Source of the DNA: a bacterium
GTDB lineage: Bacteria > Desulfobacterota > Anaeroferrophillalia > Anaeroferrophillales > Anaeroferrophillaceae
DNA: 5,230 bases
Assembly (NCBI GenBank): GCA_029940125.1
Contig: JAOZRP010000191.1
Span: 1-5,230 of the forward strand
Direction: 5' to 3'
Positions within the stretch are counted from its first letter, which is position 1; each line of letters starts with the position of its first letter. The translations under genes and the position numbers were made by a program. The notes below the pieces were generated by a model, which was given only the letters and a program-made list of their open reading frames with translations, had not been told where the DNA came from and made no database searches. This document shows, one piece after another, positions 1 through 5,180 of this stretch.

Positions 1-1
1 C

Positions 2-57
2 GTTCACTTCCCGATCGACGTTTTCAGTGCAAAGCAGTCCGCTTTCAGAAAAACCTT
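2..57. repeat. Left copy of flanking intergenic repeat (heptamer-structured)
   Basis: This stretch aligns without gaps to 5125-5180 on the far side of the operon, with about 41 of 56 positions identical by eye. The best blocks are TTCCCGAT (8-15) and AGCAGTC-x-GCTTTCAG (33-48). Part of it reads as consecutive 7-base units: AGTGCAA, AGCAGTC, CGCTTTC, AGAAAAA (26-53). Weaker similarity continues to about position 105 (AAAGGCTG here and at 5196-5203). I infer a dispersed intergenic repeat rather than coding sequence. The window edge may cut off its left half. Confidence 0.55.
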
Positions 58-91
58 GAAATAGCAAAAAATCATTACGCCAAAAACCAAA

Positions 92-112
92 GGCTGACGG
101 CTGACAGCTCAC
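92..112. repeat. Tandem heptamers GGCTGAC-GGCTGAC-AGCTCAC
   Basis: Two exact GGCTGAC units and one diverged unit (AGCTCAC) lie head to tail. They resemble the heptamers at 26-53 and 5149-5176 in style (G/AGCTxxC) but are in a different phase. Short degenerate heptamer arrays are a form of simple intergenic repeat; no function can be read from the sequence. Confidence 0.55.
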
Positions 113-132
113 CCGGAAACGGCCGTTTCCGG
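113..132. promoter_or_regulatory. Perfect 20-bp palindrome, candidate activator site or hairpin
   Basis: CCGGAAAC-GGCC-GTTTCCGG is a perfect dyad. A third half-site, CGGAAAC, follows at 134-140, exactly 20 bases after the first (114-120). The palindrome centre is about 168 bases upstream of the -24 GG of the sigma-54-type promoter, a plausible distance for a bacterial enhancer-binding protein such as an NtrC/PilR-family regulator (inference). Alternatively it is an RNA hairpin ending an upstream transcript: a run of six T starts at 148, but 15 bases beyond the stem is too far for a classical terminator. Confidence 0.4.
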
Positions 133-230
133 ACGGAAACTGGTTACTTTTTTGTACTTCAAGATACACAATCCTGTCGATTCAACCACATTCACCTACC
201 CGGCAAAACAAAAAAAACACAATAATTCCA

Positions 231-259
231 ACATGTCATGGCCTTCCGGGAACACATGT
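231..259. promoter_or_regulatory. Paired ACATGT sites flanking a TTCCgGGAA dyad
   Basis: ACATGT occurs at 231-236 and again at 254-259, 23 bases apart (about two helical turns). Between them is the dyad TTCC-G-GGAA (244-252). The cluster ends some 30 bases upstream of the -24 element. Position and symmetry suit protein binding sites, but no specific regulator is recognised and short dyads can arise by chance. Confidence 0.25.
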
Positions 260-290
260 ACAGCCTTTTTGCGTCAAGTGAAATATTCAA

Positions 291-306
291 TGGCACTGAT
301 TTTGCT
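291..306 (+). promoter_or_regulatory. Sigma-54 (RpoN) -24/-12 promoter for the pil operon
   Basis: TGGCAC at 291-296, five bases, then TTGCT at 302-306. This matches the core sigma-54 consensus TGGCAC-N5-TTGCW at every defined position, with the invariant GG and GC at the right spacing. The predicted transcription start is near 316-318, leaving a leader of about 165 bases before pilM. It is on the + strand, directly upstream of the operon, with no gene between. RpoN together with the PilS/PilR two-component system controls pilin genes in Pseudomonas and Geobacter, so an RpoN link to this operon is biologically sensible. Promoter activity itself is not shown. Confidence 0.7.
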
Positions 307-311
307 CATTA

Positions 312-353
312 TTTTCTCAAATATTTTAAAAAAAACTAAAATTATTGAGAAAA
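312..353. promoter_or_regulatory. AT-rich 17-bp inverted repeat between the two promoter signals
   Basis: Arms 312-328 and 337-353 are complementary at 15 of 17 positions, around an 8-base A-rich loop (329-336). The outer nine pairs (TTTTCTCAA with TTGAGAAAA) and the inner six are perfect, separated by two adjacent mismatches. No T-run follows, so it is not a normal terminator. It begins five bases after the -12 element and lies just upstream of the TATAAT box. It could be an operator, or a hairpin of read-through RNA. A transcript starting near 317 would lack the first bases of the left arm. Confidence 0.5.
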
Positions 354-370
354 CCGTCGACAGGTATAAT
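342..370 (+). promoter_or_regulatory. Possible sigma-70-type promoter with consensus -10
   Basis: TATAAT at 365-370 is a perfect -10 hexamer on the coding strand, 112 bases before pilM. The -35 is weak: TTATTG (342-347) has the correct 17-base spacing but few matches, while the better-looking TTGAGA (345-350) is only 14 bases away. There is no clear TGn extension. A chance TATAAT in this AT-rich stretch is a real possibility. Confidence 0.3.
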
Positions 371-474
371 ATCTCAATCTGATTGGTAAAACGTTTTTTG
401 TCTCTGTGACCAAACAACCAAACCAGCGCGTCTTATCTTTAACGGCATTTAATTCAGAATTCAGCAAACACTTT

Positions 475-480
475 GGAGGA
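475..480 (+). promoter_or_regulatory. pilM ribosome binding site
   Basis: GGAGGA sits just before the ATG at 483, with three bases between GGAGG and the start codon. The match is strong and the spacing somewhat short. It supports this ATG, and the protein starting here has the N-terminus expected for PilM. Confidence 0.75.
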
Positions 481-482
481 CT

Positions 483-1541
483 ATGTTTTTCCAAAAATCG
501 CCAACCCTGATCGGACTTAATATCGGTTCCAGCTACATCAAAGTCGTGGAACTGAAAAATTCAGGTTTAAGGTACACTCTGCAGAACTTTGGTTATACGG
601 TATTGCCAACCGACACCATTGTCGACGGCACCATCATGGACTCCATGGCCATAGTCAATGCCATCAAAAACCTGACGGAAAACCTGAAAATCAAGAAAAA
701 GAAGGTCTGCACTTCCATTTCCGGCCACTCGGTCATCATAAAAAAAATCCTCATGCCGCTGATGGATGAAGCAACCGTGGAAAGCACCATTTACGATGAA
801 GCCGTTCATCATATTCCTTATGACATCTTTGACGTCAATCTTGATTTTCAGATTTTAGGCCCCAGTCCGGAAGCCAATGATAAAATGGATGTTCTGCTGG
901 TAGCCGTTAAAAAGGATGTTATTAACGACTACCTGGGAGTCATTGAAGAAGCGGGACTCCAACCGGCAATCGTCGACGTGGACACCTTCGCCCTGGAAAA
1001 CATGTACGAATACAACTATGAGGAAGACACGGAAAAAATCGTCACCCTGGTAGATATAGGTTCCAACATTACCAACATCAATATCATTAAGGACGGGATA
1101 TCCAATTTCAATCGGGATATTACCGTGGGCAGCCGGCAGATTACGGAGCAGCTGCAGAAACAGCTTAATCTGAATTATCAAACCGCCGAGCAGCTGAAAC
1201 TGGGAGTTCCCGTCGAAGGGCTCAAGGAGGAAGACACTAACAAGCTGATCTCTGACGCCTCTTTCGCCTATATCAATGAAATTGCTAAAACCATTGATTT
1301 TTACCACACCTCCGCATCCGGCAATCAAGTGGAAACCATCTACCTTGCCGGTGGGGGTGCCAAACTGGCTGGCATCGTCAACGCCGTTCAGGAAATAACC
1401 AATATTCCCACGGAAATCATTGATCCTTTTCGCAATTTGATCATCCCGGAAAAAAAATTCGATCTTGAATATATCCGGGATATCGCTCCCTTGGCTGGAG
1501 TTGCTGTAGGTCTGGCATTAAGGAAGGATAGAATTAAATGA
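483..1541 (+). CDS. pilM: PilM, actin-like type IV pilus assembly ATPase
   Basis: This 352-residue cytoplasmic protein has the FtsA/actin-like fold of PilM. It binds the N-terminal tail of PilN at the inner membrane and helps connect the alignment complex to the pilus motor. The phosphate-1 loop is at residues 10-20 (IGLNIGSSYIK), the FtsA-like 1C/SHS2 region at about 70-130, the phosphate-2 loop at 189-202 (VDIGSNITNI) and the adenosine motif at 287-298 (YLAGGGAKLAGI). A conserved-looking APLAGVAVGLALR segment lies near the C-terminus. The length is normal for the family and there is no signal peptide. Residue 13 in phosphate-1 is Asn where Asp is common in actin-like proteins, so nucleotide handling may differ. 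It is the first gene of the operon and overlaps pilN by ATGA, implying coupled translation. The assignment is firm. Confidence 0.96.
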   Translation: MFFQKSPTLIGLNIGSSYIKVVELKNSGLRYTLQNFGYTVLPTDTIVDGTIMDSMAIVNAIKNLTENLKIKKKKVCTSISGHSVIIKKILMPLMDEATVESTIYDEAVHHIPYDIFDVNLDFQILGPSPEANDKMDVLLVAVKKDVINDYLGVIEEAGLQPAIVDVDTFALENMYEYNYEEDTEKIVTLVDIGSNITNINIIKDGISNFNRDITVGSRQITEQLQKQLNLNYQTAEQLKLGVPVEGLKEEDTNKLISDASFAYINEIAKTIDFYHTSASGNQVETIYLAGGGAKLAGIVNAVQEITNIPTEIIDPFRNLIIPEKKFDLEYIRDIAPLAGVAVGLALRKDRIK

Positions 1542-2122
1542 TTAGAATAAACCTCCTCCCGGTTCGTGCTGAACGTAAAAAACAAAGTCTGCAGAAACAG
1601 TTGGCCATTGGCATAGGAACAATCATACTGGCGCTGGCCGTCTGTGGCTACTTGCATTTTTCCATGCTGACAAAAATCCACCGGGTATCCCGCAACCTGA
1701 AACGGACCCAGCGGGAAATTGCCGCCCTCAAACCGGTTATCGACAAAATCAACAACTATAAGCGGCAAAAAGAAGCCATTGCCAAAAAAATCGCGATCAT
1801 TGACAACCTGGATTCCGCCCGGCTGGAACCAGTTCACACCCTTTTCGACCTCAACCAGTATAAACCGGACAAGTTATGGTTTACCCAGTTGAGTAAAAAA
1901 GGATCCAGTCTGAACATCAAGGGAATTTCCATTGACAATGAAACCATTGTCAACTTTCTTGACAACCTAAAGCAGTCTCTACCTCTCCACCAATCAGAAC
2001 TTGTCTATCTTAAGTCAAGTAAAATACAGGACCTGGAACTGAAAGAATTTCTGATTAACTCAATGCTGACCCCAGCTACGGCAAAGAAAAAAGCCGACGC
2101 CAGTCAGTCCAAGGGGAATTAG
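1538..2122 (+). CDS. pilN: PilN, inner-membrane alignment-complex protein
   Basis: This 194-residue bitopic membrane protein pairs with PilO and ties cytoplasmic PilM to the periplasmic part of the machine. The N-terminus carries the PilM-docking motif INLLP at residues 4-8, followed by a basic stretch. One transmembrane helix lies at about 22-44 and a probable coiled coil with many Lys/Arg/Gln/Glu at about 46-90. A periplasmic domain at about 95-175 fits the family's ferredoxin-like fold, and the C-terminal tail is polar and Lys/Ser rich. The start is fixed by the docking motif, by AAGGAAGG (1520-1527) about ten bases upstream and by the 4-base overlap with pilM. The next gene starts one base after the stop. 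Sequence similarity in this family is low, so the call rests on motif, topology and operon position, which agree. Confidence 0.94.
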   Translation: MIRINLLPVRAERKKQSLQKQLAIGIGTIILALAVCGYLHFSMLTKIHRVSRNLKRTQREIAALKPVIDKINNYKRQKEAIAKKIAIIDNLDSARLEPVHTLFDLNQYKPDKLWFTQLSKKGSSLNIKGISIDNETIVNFLDNLKQSLPLHQSELVYLKSSKIQDLELKEFLINSMLTPATAKKKADASQSKGN

Positions 2123-2123
2123 G

Positions 2124-2726
2124 ATGGCGGATCTGAATTTAGAATTTCTTCATAAGCTCCCAACCGGCAAAAAGATTTTAATCCTGGTCGCCATTGTCAT
2201 CGCGATCGGAGGGCTGTACTACTATTTCCTTTTCGCCCCCAAGCACAAGCAGTTAACCAGGATACAGGCAAAATATAAAAAGGCTCAACTTACTCTCAGC
2301 CAGACGAAGCAGATAGCCAGTCAGCTGCCACAGTTTGAAAAAGAAATTGCCGCCCTGCAGCTTGACTTCAAGATTGCCTCCAGAAAACTGCCCAATTCCA
2401 AGGAAATCCCGCGCCTGCTGATGCAGATTACCAAACTGGGCAAAGAGGCCGGTCTTGAGTTTTTGCTCTTTCAACCCCAGAAAGAAAAACCGGTTGATTT
2501 TTACGCCGAAGTCCCCATCGACATCGAAGTGGTCGGCGGCTATCACGCCCTCAGCAGCTTTTTCAACAATATATGCACCATGCCAAGGATTGTTTCCATT
2601 GGTGATTTTGAGCTGCGCGACTACAAAGTCATCGATGACCGCGACACCGTGAGAACTCGCTTCAAAGCCATTACTTATACGTTCACGGATAAACAGAAGA
2701 AAGGTAAAACGAAAAATGGTAGCTAA
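2124..2726 (+). CDS. pilO: PilO, inner-membrane alignment-complex protein
   Basis: This 200-residue partner of PilN has the same topology: a short cytoplasmic N-terminus, one transmembrane helix at about 17-37, a coiled coil at about 40-85, then a periplasmic ferredoxin-like domain. The PilO family pattern is clear from residue 87: a KLP...EIPRLL helix (88-99), GKEAGLEF (106-113), and Y-A-E-x-P-I-D-I-E-V-x-G-x-Y (127-140) leading into the FFNNI helix and RIVSIGDFEL (155-164). In the family, PilO forms heterodimers with PilN and both contact PilP. The ribosome binding site AAGGGG (2111-2116) lies seven bases before ATG. The Lys-rich C-terminus is encoded in the 11 bases shared with pilP, a dense arrangement that may couple their translation. 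Confidence 0.94.
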   Translation: MADLNLEFLHKLPTGKKILILVAIVIAIGGLYYYFLFAPKHKQLTRIQAKYKKAQLTLSQTKQIASQLPQFEKEIAALQLDFKIASRKLPNSKEIPRLLMQITKLGKEAGLEFLLFQPQKEKPVDFYAEVPIDIEVVGGYHALSSFFNNICTMPRIVSIGDFELRDYKVIDDRDTVRTRFKAITYTFTDKQKKGKTKNGS

Positions 2727-3237
2727 GCTGAAACAGCTGTCATTGCTTGCGGCAGCAACATTCCTGACCTTTGGCGTCCTGGTACCGGCTTACGGGTCGT
2801 CGGCACATGCCCTGAACCAGGGGAAAGAGGTGAAAAAGACCATCGCCGCGCCGTCGGACAGCCAGCCATCGTTCAAGTATAACTCGCTGGGGAAGCCGGA
2901 TCCTTTCCGCCCCTTTATTAATTTCAATGCCATCGAACGTCCAATTCCAACCAAGGAACCAAAGACGCCGCTGCAGCGCTATTCCCTGAACCAGTTCAAG
3001 CTGGTGGGCATCCTGATAGCCGGCAGGCATTTTGCCATGGTTGAAGATCCGGAACAAATCAGTTACACGATCACGGAAGGCGATCAGCTGGGCAACCTGA
3101 GCGGTATTGTCGAAGAAATAAGAGAAAATGAAATAGTTGTAGCTGAACCTTATCTGGACATCTACGACCAACAGCAAATTCGGAAAATCACTTTGAAACT
3201 CCATGTTGAAGAGGACCAGGGGGGTAAAATAAAATGA
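2716..3237 (+). CDS. pilP: PilP, periplasmic pilus protein linking PilN/PilO to the secretin (no lipobox)
   Basis: This 173-residue exported protein belongs to the PilP family. It has a basic N-terminus and hydrophobic segment (about 5-24), with a possible signal peptidase I site after AYG (27) or AHA (32). The family hallmark DPFRPF is at 62-67, preceded by a flexible linker, and the small beta domain follows from about 90 (LNQFKLVGIL, then the AMVEDPEQ...Y.I..GD.LG pattern through 145). PilP normally is a lipoprotein, but this protein contains no cysteine at all, so it cannot be lipidated. It may be free in the periplasm or held by an uncleaved signal helix. The only nearby ribosome-binding-like sequence is GAAAGG (2699-2704), about eleven bases upstream. 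It overlaps pilQ by ATGA. Family call strong; localisation inferred. Confidence 0.92.
   Translation: MVAKLKQLSLLAAATFLTFGVLVPAYGSSAHALNQGKEVKKTIAAPSDSQPSFKYNSLGKPDPFRPFINFNAIERPIPTKEPKTPLQRYSLNQFKLVGILIAGRHFAMVEDPEQISYTITEGDQLGNLSGIVEEIRENEIVVAEPYLDIYDQQQIRKITLKLHVEEDQGGKIK
3218..3224 (+). promoter_or_regulatory. pilQ ribosome binding site inside pilP
   Basis: AGGGGGG ends nine bases before the pilQ ATG at 3234, within the last codons of pilP. It supports this start, which also gives a good signal peptide. Six consecutive G residues make the site a short homopolymer. Confidence 0.55.
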
Positions 3238-5006
3238 AATCAAGGATACAATCCTGTCTGATGATGGCAATAATTTTTATCGGCTTGTTTTTCAGTCTGC
3301 CCGGCTTGGTTCCGGCAGCCGCGGCCCAGAAAGTTACCGTGCAAAGCCGTCTGTCCGAAGGCAGGGTACTGGTAATTTTCACCGGCGAACAGGAAATGCT
3401 GCGGCATAAAACCTTCCACTTGTTTCATGTGGACAATCCTGCCCGGCTGGGCATCGACTTCCCGAACGCCACTTTTGAACCCGCTGACATCTCAGCTGAT
3501 CTGGACAAAACCCTTTTCTCAGGGTTCCGCTACCAGACCTATCCCGACAAAACCCGGGTGGTTTTTGACACCGATCAGGAACAGGTACCAGCATATACGT
3601 TTTCTCTGGCCGGCAACGAGCTGCGTCTCTCTCTCCCCCTGGCCGGAAGCCCGACTGCCAAGGTTACCGCCCCGAAACAACCGGTAAAAATACAGGGGGG
3701 AGCAATAAAAACCAAACCCAGGAGGGCAGCGACAGCAGCCCCAAGGCGCAGAAGCAGCAAGTATGTCACCGTTGACTTCAAGGACGCCGATCTCCAGAAC
3801 GTTTTTCGCTTCCTGGCCGACATTAAAAACTACAACTTGATCATGGGTGACGACGTCAAGGGCACGGTAACCCTCAAATTAAAAAAGGTACCCTGGAGAC
3901 AGGCGTTCAACATCCTGCTGAACACCAACAAGCTGGGGATGGAAAGAACGGGAAACGTCATCCGCATTGCGCCACTGGAACGTTTTAAAGAGGAAAAGGA
4001 AGCCCGGGCCCAGAACAAGAAAGCCAATGAAACCCTGGAAGATATGGTAACCGAAATCATCAAGGTTAATTTTGCTACCGCTGATGAAGTAGCACCAAGG
4101 CTGAAATCAGTACTCAGTGAACGCGGCACCATCGATACTGATATGAGAACCAACACCCTGATCATCAATGATATTCCCGCCTATATCAAACATGCCCGGG
4201 CGCTTTTGGAACAGCTTGATACACCCATTAAACAGGTACTCATTGAAGCCAAGATCGTCAAAATTGAAACTGACGCGGTCAAGGATATCGGCATCCAGTG
4301 GGGCGGCGCTTACGGGGACACCCATAACGATCATTACTATGGCATCAACGGCAACTCCGGATTAACGGGACAACCGGGCATCGACCCGGGGAACGGTGCC
4401 CCGACAGTCACCAACAACTACGTAGTCAATATGCCTGCTTCCGGCGCCACCAGCGGCCTGGGAATGATTTTCGGCAAGGTGGGGGTTTTCAACCTGAACC
4501 TCCGGCTGACGGCCCTGAAAAACAAACACCTGGCCCATATTCTCTCAACCCCGAAAGTTCTGGCCCTGGACAACCACCAGGCCCGCATCGGCCAGGGTAT
4601 GGAAATCCCCTATCAGACCACTTCCGATGAAGGAACGACGACGGAATTCAAAAAAGCGGAGTTAAGTCTTGAGGTTACTCCCCATATCACCAACAATGAC
4701 AACGTGGCCATGGATGTCCAGATCAACAAGGATTCCATCGGCGTCATGACTACGGATGGTCCGGCCATCAATACCCAGCAGATCCAGACCACCCTGCTGC
4801 TCTACAACGGGGAAACGGCGGTGGTCGGCGGCATTATCGAAAAGAATAAAACCGACGACGACCAGAAGGTGCCGGGATTTTCCGAGGTGCCGGTGATTGG
4901 AGATCTCCTGTTCAAGCACAGCTATAAAAAGAACGAACAGACCGAACTGCTGATTTTCATCACCCCGACGGTGATACCCATTCAGAAAAGCGCCGCGAAT
5001 TTCTAG
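3234..5006 (+). CDS. pilQ: PilQ, type IV pilus outer-membrane secretin
   Basis: This 590-residue secretin forms the multimeric outer-membrane pore for the pilus. In order: signal peptide (1 to about 31, ending PAAAAQ); one AMIN domain (about 33-134), the peptidoglycan-binding type; a basic linker (136-176); the N0/STN domain (about 177-247, starting YVTVDFKDADLQNVFRFLA); an N1/Secretin_N domain (about 271-333, including TNTLIINDIP); and the secretin barrel domain (about 334-580). The barrel shows VLIEAKIVKI (335-344), LSTPKVLALDN (437-447), the ETAVVGGI region (527-534), VPGFSEVPVIGDLLFK (546-561) and the closing ELLIFITPTV (571-580). A Gly/Asn-rich insert occupies about 357-405. Many PilQ proteins have two or more AMIN domains; this one is compact with a single copy. 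Residue 8 is Cys but lies within the signal peptide, not in a lipobox. It is the last gene before the terminator. Confidence 0.97.
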   Translation: MKSRIQSCLMMAIIFIGLFFSLPGLVPAAAAQKVTVQSRLSEGRVLVIFTGEQEMLRHKTFHLFHVDNPARLGIDFPNATFEPADISADLDKTLFSGFRYQTYPDKTRVVFDTDQEQVPAYTFSLAGNELRLSLPLAGSPTAKVTAPKQPVKIQGGAIKTKPRRAATAAPRRRSSKYVTVDFKDADLQNVFRFLADIKNYNLIMGDDVKGTVTLKLKKVPWRQAFNILLNTNKLGMERTGNVIRIAPLERFKEEKEARAQNKKANETLEDMVTEIIKVNFATADEVAPRLKSVLSERGTIDTDMRTNTLIINDIPAYIKHARALLEQLDTPIKQVLIEAKIVKIETDAVKDIGIQWGGAYGDTHNDHYYGINGNSGLTGQPGIDPGNGAPTVTNNYVVNMPASGATSGLGMIFGKVGVFNLNLRLTALKNKHLAHILSTPKVLALDNHQARIGQGMEIPYQTTSDEGTTTEFKKAELSLEVTPHITNNDNVAMDVQINKDSIGVMTTDGPAINTQQIQTTLLLYNGETAVVGGIIEKNKTDDDQKVPGFSEVPVIGDLLFKHSYKKNEQTELLIFITPTVIPIQKSAANF

Positions 5007-5034
5007 GATTATTTCCTTCAAAAGCATCCAGCAT

Positions 5035-5067
5035 AGCCGGCTGATCACATGATCAGTCGGCTTTTTT
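5035..5067 (+). terminator. Rho-independent terminator of the pil operon
   Basis: A 12-pair stem (5035-5046 with 5051-5062, including one G-U pair) closes a 4-base loop, ACAT, and runs straight into six T (5062-5067). It starts 29 bases after the pilQ stop codon. Stem length, GC-rich base and T-run fit an intrinsic terminator on the + strand. Confidence 0.92.
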
Positions 5068-5076
5068 ATTGCACCA

Positions 5077-5088
5077 GGAAAATTTTCC
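5077..5088. other. 12-bp palindrome GGAAAATTTTCC
   Basis: A perfect AT-centred dyad lies in the intergenic region after the terminator. It has no loop, so it is more likely a DNA-level site or chance than an RNA hairpin. No gene starts close by, so no regulatory role can be assigned. Confidence 0.25.
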
Positions 5089-5108
5089 ATGTAATAATAC
5101 CCCAGTTC

Positions 5109-5148
5109 GTGTTCATCAGGAAATGTCCATTTCCCGATGAACACTTTT
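5109..5148 (+). terminator. Second large hairpin followed by TTTT, possible backup terminator
   Basis: Arms 5109-5125 and 5128-5144 pair at 16 of 17 positions (nine pairs, one A-C mismatch at 5118/5135, seven pairs) around a tiny loop. TTTT follows at 5145-5148. It could back up the terminator at 5035 or, read as DNA, be the palindromic part of the flanking repeat: its right arm matches the left window edge (TTCCCGAT, then a T-run at 21-24). The short T-run makes terminator function uncertain. Confidence 0.45.
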
Positions 5149-5180
5149 AGCGATCAGCAGTCAGCTTTCAGTAAAGCATT
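5125..5180. repeat. Right copy of flanking intergenic repeat (heptamer-structured)
   Basis: Aligned without gaps to 2-57. After the hairpin arm it reads as 7-base units AGCGATC, AGCAGTC, AGCTTTC, AGTAAAG (5149-5176), in the same register relative to TTCCCGAT as the left copy. A related AAAGGCTGTC follows at 5196-5205. The rest of the window to 5230 shows no gene. Confidence 0.55.

Noticed and set aside
113..153. Palindrome plus T6 run considered as a classical terminator for an upstream gene
   Set aside because: The T-run starts about 15 bases after the stem, and the alternative stem (125-130 with 135-140) is only six pairs and still seven bases short of it. Not convincing, though not excluded.
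152..382. A 76-codon open frame starting at TTG in the upstream region
   Set aside because: It has no ribosome binding site, shows low-complexity Asn/Lys/Ile-rich content, resembles no family I know, and runs across the sigma-54 motif, the inverted repeat and the TATAAT box. Best read as a chance frame in AT-rich regulatory DNA.
388..397. AAAACGTTTT palindrome in the leader
   Set aside because: A ten-base AT-rich dyad is expected by chance in this composition, and nothing else supports it.
855..1328. A 157-codon reverse-strand frame inside pilM
   Set aside because: It lies wholly opposite an unambiguous pilM and has no recognisable domain.
2740..3270. A 176-codon reverse-strand frame opposite pilP
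   Set aside because: It is the antisense shadow of pilP, with no family features; pilP on the + strand has the DPFRPF motif and operon context.
3695..3700. G6 tract in the pilQ linker codons, considered as a phase-variation site (a similar G6 lies at 3219-3224)
   Set aside because: Six G is short for slippage-driven switching, and similar G5 runs occur elsewhere in the operon; no other sign of contingency-locus design.
4662..5144. A 160-codon reverse-strand frame across the end of pilQ and the terminator
   Set aside because: It passes through the conserved secretin end and the terminator hairpin, and resembles no known protein.
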